This document shows, piece after piece, positions 8,214 to 14,965 of a stretch of DNA of 23,666 nt (position 1 is its first letter; the number at the start of each line of letters is the position of its first letter). The notes under the pieces were generated by a model. That model was not told the DNA's origin, ran no database searches, and saw only the letters and a program-made list of their open reading frames with translations. Source of the DNA: RGIG3077 sp045541475 (GTDB lineage Bacteria; Bacillota; Clostridia; Oscillospirales; Ruminococcaceae); NCBI GenBank assembly GCA_045541475.1, contig JAZQJI010000026.1, positions 1-23,666 on the forward strand, in the 5' to 3' direction. The translations under genes and the position numbers were made by a program.

Positions 8214-8253
8214 GGCACAAAAAAAGCAGAAAGTTTTTCACTTTCTGCTTTTT
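8214..8253 (-). terminator. Terminator of the minus-strand sigma gene
   Basis: Stem AAAAAGCAGAAAG (8221-8233) / CTTTCTGCTTTTT (8241-8253) with loop TTTTTCA. In the minus direction the U-tract continues past 8221 to 8214. It separates the sigma gene from the secreted-protein gene, so the latter needs its own promoter. Confidence 0.85.
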
Positions 8254-8296
8254 GCACAAATTCGTTGCGATGTTTTTGTTGATATCGACAAAATCA

Positions 8297-8809
8297 CTAT
8301 TGTTTAATCATCTTTTTCAAAAGAATTCTACCTCTTTGTATTCTGCCCCTTACCGTATTATATGGCAAGTGCACAACCTCCGCGATCTCCTTATCAGTAA
8401 GCTCATATTTTATTTTTAGCAATAAAACAGAAGAATACTTCTCGCCAAGCCGTTGTAATGCATCATAAATATAATCGGCAGAATAATCATCATCGATACT
8501 GATTGCCTGACAACCATCTTCTAAACTATCAGAGTTATCAGAAGTCGACATATTATATATGTATATCGCAGCGCATTTTGTAATTACGCATACCAACCCT
8601 TTTGTATCCTGAGAGTCAATATCATCAAACCGATTAATCACTTTTGCTATCCGAATTAACGCTTCCTGAATCACATCCTGCGCCAAATGATAGTCATTAA
8701 CTTGTTTAAACGCCACATTATACATTATGTCTGAATATTTATAATAAATCTTTTCAAATTTGTTCTCGTCAGGTTCGGAATCAATCAACGCAAGAAATGC
8801 CGAAAGCAT
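8297..8809 (-). CDS. ECF-type RNA polymerase sigma factor
   Basis: A 170-aa protein of ECF size. Region 2 is in the first half (YSDIMYNVAFKQVNDYHLAQDVIQEALIRI) in the typical A-x-D-x-x-Q-E form; region 4 is the C-terminal helix-turn-helix (LTDKEIAEVVHLPYNTVRGRI). The start is the ATG at 8809 behind AGGGGAT. Unlike the plus-strand sigma gene nearby, no anti-sigma gene follows it: a terminator does, then the secreted-protein and ABC genes. Its promoter is a perfect housekeeping one, so control may be post-translational or by the targets it reads. It probably directs transcription of neighbouring genes, but I find no motif proving this. Confidence 0.88.
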   Translation of the reverse strand: MLSAFLALIDSEPDENKFEKIYYKYSDIMYNVAFKQVNDYHLAQDVIQEALIRIAKVINRFDDIDSQDTKGLVCVITKCAAIYIYNMSTSDNSDSLEDGCQAISIDDDYSADYIYDALQRLGEKYSSVLLLKIKYELTDKEIAEVVHLPYNTVRGRIQRGRILLKKMIKQ

Positions 8810-8832
8810 ATATATCCCCTCAATTCAGTTTA

Positions 8833-8861
8833 ATTATATTTCAAATACAGAATTTTGTCAA
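8833..8861 (-). promoter_or_regulatory. Consensus sigma-A promoter of the minus-strand sigma gene
   Basis: On the minus strand TTGACA (8856-8861), a 17-bp spacer and TATAAT (8833-8838): a full consensus match. Expected transcription start near 8826, about 17 nt before the ATG. Confidence 0.88.
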
Positions 8862-8888
8862 CAAATGATGTTTTTTTGGATTTTCTAT

Positions 8889-8917
8889 TTTACTAATTCC
8901 GAAAAGTGTGTTATACT
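8889..8917 (+). promoter_or_regulatory. Promoter of a putative small RNA
   Basis: TTTACT (8889-8894), a 17-bp spacer and TATACT (8912-8917). No gene starts behind it; the next plus-strand structure is the large hairpin at 8973-9049. Confidence 0.5.
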
Positions 8918-8923
8918 TTTTGC

Positions 8924-9058
8924 GTAAAGAAAATATATCCCACATAAGTGAATATAAATCATATTGAGTCACAAGGCTCGTACATATTATAGCAAATCGC
9001 AAAACGGAGTGTACACTCTGTTTTGGTTGCTGTAATATGTACGAGCCTTTTTGTTTGG
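8924..9058 (+). ncRNA. Putative small RNA ending in a long hairpin and T-run
   Basis: From the promoter at 8889-8917 a transcript of about 135 nt would end at a large hairpin. The outer stem pairs 8973-8995 with 9027-9049 over 23 bp with one G-U pair; after a small asymmetric internal loop an inner stem pairs 9000-9010 with 9015-9025, one G-U. The outer arm runs into TTTTTGTTT (9048-9056), as in a terminator. The overlapping minus-strand frame (8841-9089) simply reads through the hairpin and is not credible. A MITE-like repeat is the main alternative, since the arms are nearly perfect. Confidence 0.45.
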
Positions 9059-9138
9059 CATCTTGAAAACTGAATATCACAATTTGCAAAACGTGCTGAC
9101 AAATGATATAATCAACTATAAAAGAAAAATAAAAATAT

Positions 9139-9169
9139 ATGCAACCTTTTTCAGTGATATCCGGTGTTA
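9139..9169 (+). promoter_or_regulatory. ECF-type promoter of the sigma/anti-sigma genes
   Basis: ATGCAACCTTTT (9139-9150) followed 13 nt later by GTGT (9164-9167). The same pattern with the same spacing stands before the lipoprotein gene (10356-10384). An AAC-containing -35 is typical of ECF sigma promoters, so autoregulation by the following sigma factor is likely (inference). Confidence 0.6.
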
Positions 9170-9194
9170 TATACAGGATGAAAAAGGTTTTTTT
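9143..9194 (+). terminator. Terminator-like hairpin ending at the sigma gene ribosome binding site
   Basis: AACCTTTTTCA (9143-9153) pairs with TGAAAAAGGTT (9179-9189), followed by a run of T to 9194, immediately before GGGGAGG (9195-9201). It would stop transcription from upstream, but RNA started at the ECF promoter here would lack the left arm and escape. It may therefore make sigma expression depend on its own promoter. Confidence 0.5.
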
Positions 9195-9208
9195 GGGGAG
9201 GATTGGAT

Positions 9209-9697
9209 TTGAGCGCTAAGGAGCTTTCAGCTGCAGAGCTTGTGGAACAATACTCTGCAACGATTTATCGACTTGCGTTTGCAAGATTGCAGAATATAAG
9301 CGATGCCGAAGACGTAACTCAAGAGGTTTTGCTGAAATACATACGCAGTCAAAAAATATTTAACGATGAAGAACACAGAAAAGCATGGATACTAAAGGTT
9401 ACAGTAAATACGATTAAAACCGTAGCCACAACTGCGTTCCGCAGACACGACGTTCCACTTGAAGAAGCCGCGGATATGTCGTATACCGCTGAACCCATAA
9501 GCGATGTGGCTGAAGCGGTAAAGCGATTGCCCGAAAAATACAGAACGGTTATTCATTTGTTTTATTATGAAGATTTATCTGTAAAGCAGATTGCGAAAAT
9601 TTTAGGCAAGACGGAAGGCACGGTAAAATCGCAGCTATCGCGTGCAAGAGAAAAATTGAAAGAACTTTTATCGGAGGATGAACAATATGTCGGATAA
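9209..9697 (+). CDS. ECF sigma factor (SigV/SigW-like group)
   Basis: A 162-aa ECF sigma factor. Region 2 contains YRLAFARLQNISDAEDVTQE; region 4 contains LSVKQIAKILGKTEGTVKSQ, a classic sigma-70 helix-turn-helix. GGGGAGG at 9195-9201 lies seven bases from TTG 9209, so I choose that over the in-frame TTG at 9203, which would leave one base. It overlaps the next gene by 11 bp, the usual sigma/anti-sigma pairing. It probably reads the promoter motif found at 9139 and 10356, thus controlling itself and the lipoprotein. The inducing signal is likely an envelope stress or surface cue (inference). Confidence 0.9.
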   Translation: MSAKELSAAELVEQYSATIYRLAFARLQNISDAEDVTQEVLLKYIRSQKIFNDEEHRKAWILKVTVNTIKTVATTAFRRHDVPLEEAADMSYTAEPISDVAEAVKRLPEKYRTVIHLFYYEDLSVKQIAKILGKTEGTVKSQLSRAREKLKELLSEDEQYVG

Positions 9698-10337
9698 AAT
9701 TCGTGAAAAATATAAAAATACTTATTCTCAAATTGAGCCAAGAGCGGAGTTTTTGGAGAGCCTGACGCAGACTCTTGAAAACGAACAATCAAAACAAAAA
9801 CGCAGTGCAATTAAAATGCTAAAGCCCATAGTATCGGCGGCGTGCTTTGCTGTTGTTGCCGGTGCAGTTGTTTTGCTTTCAAATTCAAATATTTTGTTAA
9901 ATCCTGATGATAGCCAAACCGAAAGCGATAACGACAGCGTTGCATCAAGTTTATCAGAAAACAATGTGGATAATTACGGCGAATCGCTTTCTATTTCGGG
10001 CTTGCCGATAAGAATTGATGATTGGAACACCGAAGATATGACTGCGGCTGAATGTGCCGAATTTATGGAAGCTATGCTTTCGGGCGATGAGCTTTCGTAT
10101 ATTCTTGTAAATGATACAAATGTGTTTACTGATGCTGATGAGCTGAATGATGATGAAATTGATGAGCTTGTTGAAATGTTTTCGGATTGTGAGGAAACCG
10201 ACAAGACGGAATACGAAGAGGAAGACAAAATCTATTATATGGCAGTTTTTGATGACGGACTTATAATAAAATTCAACGTAGCGCAGCAAGAATATATCGA
10301 AATTTCGATGAAAGAAATCTATCTGAAAATAAATTAA
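9687..10337 (+). CDS. Membrane-bound anti-sigma-like protein
   Basis: A 216-aa single-pass protein: a basic cytoplasmic part of about 45 residues, one membrane helix (about residues 47-66, PIVSAACFAVVAGAVVLL), then an acidic extracytoplasmic domain ending in KEIYLKIN. GGAGG at 9673-9677 is nine bases from ATG 9687, better than the ATG at 9678, which abuts it. Start and preceding stop overlap, implying coupled translation and equal amounts. The cytoplasmic part should hold the sigma factor at the membrane and the outer domain sense a signal. I see no clear ZAS His-x3-Cys-x2-Cys motif, so this is a zinc-free type. Identity as anti-sigma rests on position and topology. Confidence 0.75.
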   Translation: MSDKIREKYKNTYSQIEPRAEFLESLTQTLENEQSKQKRSAIKMLKPIVSAACFAVVAGAVVLLSNSNILLNPDDSQTESDNDSVASSLSENNVDNYGESLSISGLPIRIDDWNTEDMTAAECAEFMEAMLSGDELSYILVNDTNVFTDADELNDDEIDELVEMFSDCEETDKTEYEEEDKIYYMAVFDDGLIIKFNVAQQEYIEISMKEIYLKIN

Positions 10338-10355
10338 AAAAATTTTTTCAAAAAA

Positions 10356-10427
10356 ATGCAACCTTTTGTAAAGATGCGTAGTGTATATGGTGTAAAACGC
10401 AAAACACAAAACAAAAAACCATATACA
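10356..10427 (+). promoter_or_regulatory. ECF-type promoter and inverted repeat before the lipoprotein gene
   Basis: ATGCAACCTTTT (10356-10367), then CGTA (10377-10380) and GTGT (10381-10384), matching the motif at 9139. TGTATATGGT (10382-10391) and ACCATATACA (10418-10427) form a 10-bp inverted repeat spanning the expected start, which may be an operator or a leader hairpin. Confidence 0.6.
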
Positions 10428-10446
10428 AATTAACGGAGGAATTGAC

Positions 10447-12981
10447 ATGAAGAAATTTACAAAGGCAACCGCATTTATTATGGCACTTTCAATGCTGCTT
10501 GGCGGATGCTCCAACGCACCGAAGGAAGAAACGAAAAGCAAGGAAAGCACTAAGGAAGCATTGAATTACAGCGGTTCGACAGTTACAGTTGAGGAAATTA
10601 AGAAGTTTTACGGATATAACGATGAAAACGAGGTTATGCCTCTTTACAATGTATCAGAAACCGAAAGCTTTACATTTGATTTTAATTTCAGCTTTTACGA
10701 TAGCAGCCTTGAATTGTATGACTTGGTAAGCATTCACACAGACAGCGATTGCGAAGAAGCAAGCATGATTTATTACAACGCTGATATTGTTGATAATGGT
10801 GATGGCACTTCAACACTTACAGTATCACCCATGGCACCTGTAATGGCTACTGAGTATCAGGAAGAAAACTATATATATCAGGAAATTGACAACTGGGGCA
10901 ATGCTCCCATGTATTACATTGCTGTGCACTACGATATGGAATCGCAGGAGGCAAGCGAGCTTGAAAATCCTACTGTTATTCCCTTTACTGTAAGACATGA
11001 CGTAAACGCACCCAACGCAAAGGGCGTTGTTGATGCAAAAGGCTGCTTTAAGCTTGAGTGGGAACCCATTGAAAACGCTGAAAAGTATATCATTTATAAG
11101 CTTAGCAACGGTGAGGTATGGACGGGCGAGAGCAACGAAGCAATTGATGGTGCATCGCAGGGATATGACGGCGGAAACGCATCTTTGCATCTTTTGATGG
11201 ATGGAGAAACTACCGAGTGCTATTTTGAAGGCTTTGCAGGAAAAGGCTCAATGTCAGAAGTTTACAGAGAAAACGGAAGATATTGGAACAGCGGTCAGAA
11301 CTATTGTGTAAATGGCGAATACTATGTAAGCGCCGTTGTAGATGGCAAGGAAAGCGGTCTGAGTGCGGCTATTCCTACCTGCGATTTGGTTTTGCCCTAC
11401 ATGATGACAGAGGAAACTGACATTCTTTTTGAAAACTATGCAAGCGCTGCAGATTTCCCCGCAACTGTTGATGTTATAAACATTGATGGCAGCATTACAA
11501 CAAGAAACGTTATTTACGACGGACCTTACATTGTTGATGTTTACGGCTATGAGGTAATTCAGTACAACTATGTTATCGAAGGCACTGCCCTTGCGGGATA
11601 TGTTATTCCCGATGATGAAAATGCTGAGCACGTTACACTTAATATCATGGAAGGCAACGACACAGGAAACGCTGCTCCCGAGGATAATATCGACATGGTA
11701 CCCGATAACGACGTTGAAACCATAATCCCCGTTGAGCCTGAGGACAATCAGGATGATATTATTGATGAATCAGAAAGCGATACCGATAATTCGGAAAGCG
11801 ATATTGATGAATCAGAAAGTGATATCGACAATTCGGAAAGTGATGCCGATGAGTCTGAGAGCGAATTGGATACCGACGAACCCGCAAACAGCAATGATAA
11901 TCTTGTTGATCAGCAGATAGACAACACAAAAGATCACATAGAAAACGCAAATGGTGATACTGTAAGTACCGCTCCCGAGGGTGTGTATGTAAATGCAGAC
12001 ACCGCCGAAGAAGAGTGGCTTGCACTTAACATGATTGAAGGCAATAACGAAATTTCGCTTGAAGCGTTCCCTTCCTTGCAGGATCCTTATCATCTTGTTG
12101 ATGTATTTAACAAGGTTTACTATCAAAACCCCTATATTCTGGGCGTTGTATCGTATGAATATGATTACAGCACAATGATATTTAAAGTAAACTATGTTTA
12201 CGAAAAGGAAGAGATTGCTCAAAAGCAGCAGGAAATCATTTCAAAGGCACAGGAAGTTATTTCAGAATACATCACCGATGAAATGAGCGACGAGGAAAAA
12301 ATCAAGGCCATTTATGATTATCTTGTAAACAACTGCGTTTATGATGACGAAGCACTGAAGGCTGCTGAAGAAAGCAATTTCAAAAAGACTGATTCTGACG
12401 AGTTTGAAGACGCATTTAACGCTTATGGCACACTTGTTGAAGGCAAGGGTGTGTGTATGTCCTACGCTTATACATTCAGATTGCTTTGCGATTTAGCAGA
12501 TGTTGAGTGCATTGTAACAACAGGATATCTTGATGGTAATCTGCCTCACGCATGGAACATGGTAAAGATTAACGATCAGTGGTATGAAATTGACTGCACA
12601 AACAACGCTGTAACAATGGGTATTCCTTATTTTCTCTTCCAGGCTGACAGCGAATTGGCAGCCGCTACGGGATATACCAAGGACGAAAACTTTGAACTTG
12701 ACGATCAGGTTGATGAGTATTCCGGCGATGATGAAAATCTTGAATATTACAACAGCAACGAGCTGACAGCTGATGATTATGACAAGCTCAAGAGCACTAT
12801 TACAGAAAATGTTGATGACGAAACCGAGATTTTTGCAATTCGTTGGTATGGTGAAGAAGTTGATGAAGAATCACTTTATGATACAGTTAATCTCGCATTT
12901 AACGAGCTTGGTCTTGAAAGCAAGCTTGCAACAACAGGCTATATTGCAACAAACGGATTTATAGTTTTAGTGATAAAGTAA
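10447..12981 (+). CDS. Secreted lipoprotein with FN3-like and transglutaminase-like domains
   Basis: An 844-aa lipoprotein. The N-terminus is a lipoprotein signal peptide with lipobox LLGGC, so it is anchored outside the membrane. A fibronectin-III-like beta domain spans about residues 190-315. A Ser/Asp/Glu repeat linker (about 440-480, units like DESESD/DNSESD) follows. The transglutaminase-like domain (about 560-760) has the full triad: Cys670 in GKGVCMSYA, His701 in PHAWNMV and Asp716 in EIDCTN. A last domain of about 75 residues follows. GGAGG (10435-10439) sets the ATG. Transglutaminase-like folds act as cross-linkers or, more often in bacteria, as proteases or peptidases; which applies is not visible. 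The preceding ECF-type promoter places it under the neighbouring sigma factor, so it is probably the main output of that pair, acting on the cell surface. Confidence 0.85.
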   Translation: MKKFTKATAFIMALSMLLGGCSNAPKEETKSKESTKEALNYSGSTVTVEEIKKFYGYNDENEVMPLYNVSETESFTFDFNFSFYDSSLELYDLVSIHTDSDCEEASMIYYNADIVDNGDGTSTLTVSPMAPVMATEYQEENYIYQEIDNWGNAPMYYIAVHYDMESQEASELENPTVIPFTVRHDVNAPNAKGVVDAKGCFKLEWEPIENAEKYIIYKLSNGEVWTGESNEAIDGASQGYDGGNASLHLLMDGETTECYFEGFAGKGSMSEVYRENGRYWNSGQNYCVNGEYYVSAVVDGKESGLSAAIPTCDLVLPYMMTEETDILFENYASAADFPATVDVINIDGSITTRNVIYDGPYIVDVYGYEVIQYNYVIEGTALAGYVIPDDENAEHVTLNIMEGNDTGNAAPEDNIDMVPDNDVETIIPVEPEDNQDDIIDESESDTDNSESDIDESESDIDNSESDADESESELDTDEPANSNDNLVDQQIDNTKDHIENANGDTVSTAPEGVYVNADTAEEEWLALNMIEGNNEISLEAFPSLQDPYHLVDVFNKVYYQNPYILGVVSYEYDYSTMIFKVNYVYEKEEIAQKQQEIISKAQEVISEYITDEMSDEEKIKAIYDYLVNNCVYDDEALKAAEESNFKKTDSDEFEDAFNAYGTLVEGKGVCMSYAYTFRLLCDLADVECIVTTGYLDGNLPHAWNMVKINDQWYEIDCTNNAVTMGIPYFLFQADSELAAATGYTKDENFELDDQVDEYSGDDENLEYYNSNELTADDYDKLKSTITENVDDETEIFAIRWYGEEVDEESLYDTVNLAFNELGLESKLATTGYIATNGFIVLVIK

Positions 12982-12989
12982 TAACAAAT

Positions 12990-13027
12990 CGGTACCGCGT
13001 TTTAAAAATGCGGTACTGTTTTTTTGT
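12990..13027 (+). terminator. Terminator of the lipoprotein gene
   Basis: Stem CGGTACCGC (12990-12998) / GCGGTACTG (13010-13018, one G-T pair) followed by seven or more T residues. Confidence 0.9.
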
Positions 13028-13049
13028 TTAATGGCGTTATGTGTTTTTG

Positions 13050-13091
13050 TTGCTAAAATTTTGCTTGTGTGATATAATTAATAACACAAGC
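13050..13091 (+). promoter_or_regulatory. GH13 promoter with an inverted repeat over the -10
   Basis: TTGCTA (13050-13055), 17 bp, TATAAT (13073-13078). GCTTGTGT (13063-13070) and ACACAAGC (13084-13091) form a perfect 8-bp dyad around the -10, a good operator candidate for a LacI- or similar repressor. No regulator gene is adjacent. The longer open frame from 13041 lies in this region and is not translated. Confidence 0.65.
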
Positions 13092-13118
13092 AGTAATTTG
13101 TTTTGGTGGAGGTTTTTT

Positions 13119-14678
13119 ATGGGTGCAAAGCAACCTGCATGGCTTGATAACGCAGTTTTTTACGAAATTTATCCGCAGTCTTTTAATGATACCAACGGTG
13201 ACGGCATAGGAGATTTTCAAGGCATAATCGAAAAGCTTGATTATATAAAAGAGCTTGGCTGCAATGCAATTTGGATGAACCCATGCTTTGCTTCGCCCTT
13301 TGGTGATGCAGGCTATGATGTTTCGGATTATTACACAGCCGCATCAAGATACGGCACAAATGATGATTTGAAACGCCTTTTTGATGAGGTGCATAAGCGT
13401 GATATGCATATTCTGCTTGATTTGGTGCCGGGGCATACTTCTGTTGAGCATGAATGGTTTAAGCAGTCCATTAAGGCGGAGAAAAATCAATATACCGACC
13501 GCTATGTCTGGACGGATTCGATATGGGAAGAACCACAGGGAATGGGCTGTATAAGGGGCATTTCAGACCGTGATGGCTCGTGCGCGGTAAATTTCTTTTC
13601 GCACCAGCCTGCACTTAATTATGGTTTTTACAAGCCCGACCCCGATAAAAAGTGGCAGCAATCAGTTGATGATGAAGGTCCGCAGGCAACCCTTGAGGAA
13701 CTGAAAAACATCATGCGTTTCTGGCTTGCAATGGGTTGCGATGGCTTTCGCGTAGATATGGCAGGCTCGCTTGTAAAGCATGATGAGGACGGCAAGGGCA
13801 CAATTAAGCTTTGGCAAAATGTAAGAGAGTTTCTTGACAGAGAATTTCCTTTGGCGGCAATGGTTTCTGAGTGGGGCGAGCCTGACAAATCGTTGCTTGG
13901 AGGCTTTCACATGGATTTTTTACTGCATTTCGGCCCATCACATTACAACGATTTGTTCCGTTGCCAAAACCCGTATTTTGCCGAAAACGGCAGGGGAGAT
14001 ATCTCGGAATTTGTCGCAAAATATCTTGAAAACTATGAAAAGTCTGAAAAGAAAGGGCTTATCTGTATACCTTCGGGCAATCATGATATGGACAGACTTG
14101 CAAGGCATATCAAGGGCGAAAACTTAAAAATAGCTTTTGCATTCTTACTTTCGATGCCGGGTGCGCCGTTTATATATTACGGCGATGAAATCGGTATGCG
14201 ATACGTCGAAAATTTAACCTCTGTTGAAGGTGGCTACGGCAGAACAGGCTCACGCTCGCCAATGCAGTGGGACGACAGCGTAAACGCAGGTTTCAGCACA
14301 GCACCTGCAGAAAAGCTGTATATTAAGCTGGATGAAAGCCCCGACAGACCAAATGCAAAAGCACAAATGGCTGATGAGAATTCGCTTTTTAACGAAATTA
14401 AGCGGCTTATTGCAATCCGTCAGGCACATGGCGCTTTGCAGAGTAAGGGCGAAATTGAGTTTGTTTATGCACCAAAAGATTCTTACCCGTTTGCATATTT
14501 AAGAAGCAACGGCGAAGAGAAAATTCTTGTTGTGTTAAATCCCGCAAACCAAGAAGTTTGCTTTGAATGTAAGCATACACCTGCCAATACTATATACAGC
14601 TTTGGCGGAATAATAAGCGCAGAAAACGGAACAATTACAGTTCCTGCACAGTCTGCAGGCTACTACGCAATCGTATAA
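13119..14678 (+). CDS. GH13 alpha-amylase-family glycosidase
   Basis: A 519-aa intracellular glycoside hydrolase (no signal peptide). GGAGG (13108-13112) sets the ATG at 13119. The TIM-barrel motifs are complete: DLVPGHTS; GFRVDMA with nucleophile Asp213 and Arg211; VSEWGEP with acid/base Glu251; SGNHDMDR with Asp323. The C-terminal domain is a short all-beta one. The motifs resemble alpha-glucosidase/trehalose-synthase-like GH13 members, but the substrate cannot be fixed from sequence. Acting in the cytoplasm it probably splits alpha-linked oligosaccharides. Single gene with its own promoter and terminator. Confidence 0.9.
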   Translation: MGAKQPAWLDNAVFYEIYPQSFNDTNGDGIGDFQGIIEKLDYIKELGCNAIWMNPCFASPFGDAGYDVSDYYTAASRYGTNDDLKRLFDEVHKRDMHILLDLVPGHTSVEHEWFKQSIKAEKNQYTDRYVWTDSIWEEPQGMGCIRGISDRDGSCAVNFFSHQPALNYGFYKPDPDKKWQQSVDDEGPQATLEELKNIMRFWLAMGCDGFRVDMAGSLVKHDEDGKGTIKLWQNVREFLDREFPLAAMVSEWGEPDKSLLGGFHMDFLLHFGPSHYNDLFRCQNPYFAENGRGDISEFVAKYLENYEKSEKKGLICIPSGNHDMDRLARHIKGENLKIAFAFLLSMPGAPFIYYGDEIGMRYVENLTSVEGGYGRTGSRSPMQWDDSVNAGFSTAPAEKLYIKLDESPDRPNAKAQMADENSLFNEIKRLIAIRQAHGALQSKGEIEFVYAPKDSYPFAYLRSNGEEKILVVLNPANQEVCFECKHTPANTIYSFGGIISAENGTITVPAQSAGYYAIV

Positions 14679-14687
14679 AACATTAAA

Positions 14688-14721
14688 AAAGCCTTGGAAA
14701 GTCGATTCTTTCCAAGGCTTT
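14688..14721. terminator. Shared terminator for converging genes
   Basis: A perfect 14-bp stem, AAAGCCTTGGAAAG (14688-14701) / CTTTCCAAGGCTTT (14708-14721), with A-rich DNA on the left and T-rich on the right. It ends the GH13 gene and the minus-strand glycan operon. Confidence 0.9.
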
Positions 14722-14749
14722 ATGTTTTGCCGTTATTTATTTTAAAAAA

Positions 14750-14962
14750 TCACTCTTCAGGGCAGGCAACAATGCCTTCGCAGTCAAGTCCTGCATCAAA
14801 AATTGCATCGTCAATTTCGTCGTCGTCAAGGTCGGTATCTACCAAAACACAGCTGTTTTTTAGGTCGCACAAAATCCTGTCAACGCCTATTTCCGCAAAA
14901 ACATCTTCAAGATATGAGCAATCTTCAGGCTGCATATTGTCAATAAAAATCTTTTTCTTCAT
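14750..14962 (-). CDS. HMA-like ferredoxin-fold protein with degenerate metal site
   Basis: A 70-aa protein whose pattern fits the heavy-metal-associated (HMA) domain: beta strand KKKIFIDNM, helix, strand CVLVDTDL, helix DDEIDDAIFDAGLDCEGI. In classic HMA proteins the loop is M-x-C-x-x-C; here it reads MQPEDC, so the first Cys is Pro and only Cys15 stays. Other Cys residues remain and could bind metal differently. Starts three bases after the preceding stop; the ribosome binding site GGAGG lies inside the end of that gene. Last gene of the operon. It may be a repurposed protein-protein module; copper handling is doubtful. Confidence 0.65.
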   Translation of the reverse strand: MKKKIFIDNMQPEDCSYLEDVFAEIGVDRILCDLKNSCVLVDTDLDDDEIDDAIFDAGLDCEGIVACPEE

Positions 14963-14965
14963 TCT

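Noticed and set aside
8841..9089. 82-codon minus-strand frame
   Set aside because: It reads through the long hairpin and the consensus promoter region and lacks a ribosome binding site.
9954..10550. 198-codon minus-strand frame opposite the anti-sigma and lipoprotein genes
   Set aside because: Antisense shadow crossing the start of a strongly supported lipoprotein gene; no ribosome binding site.
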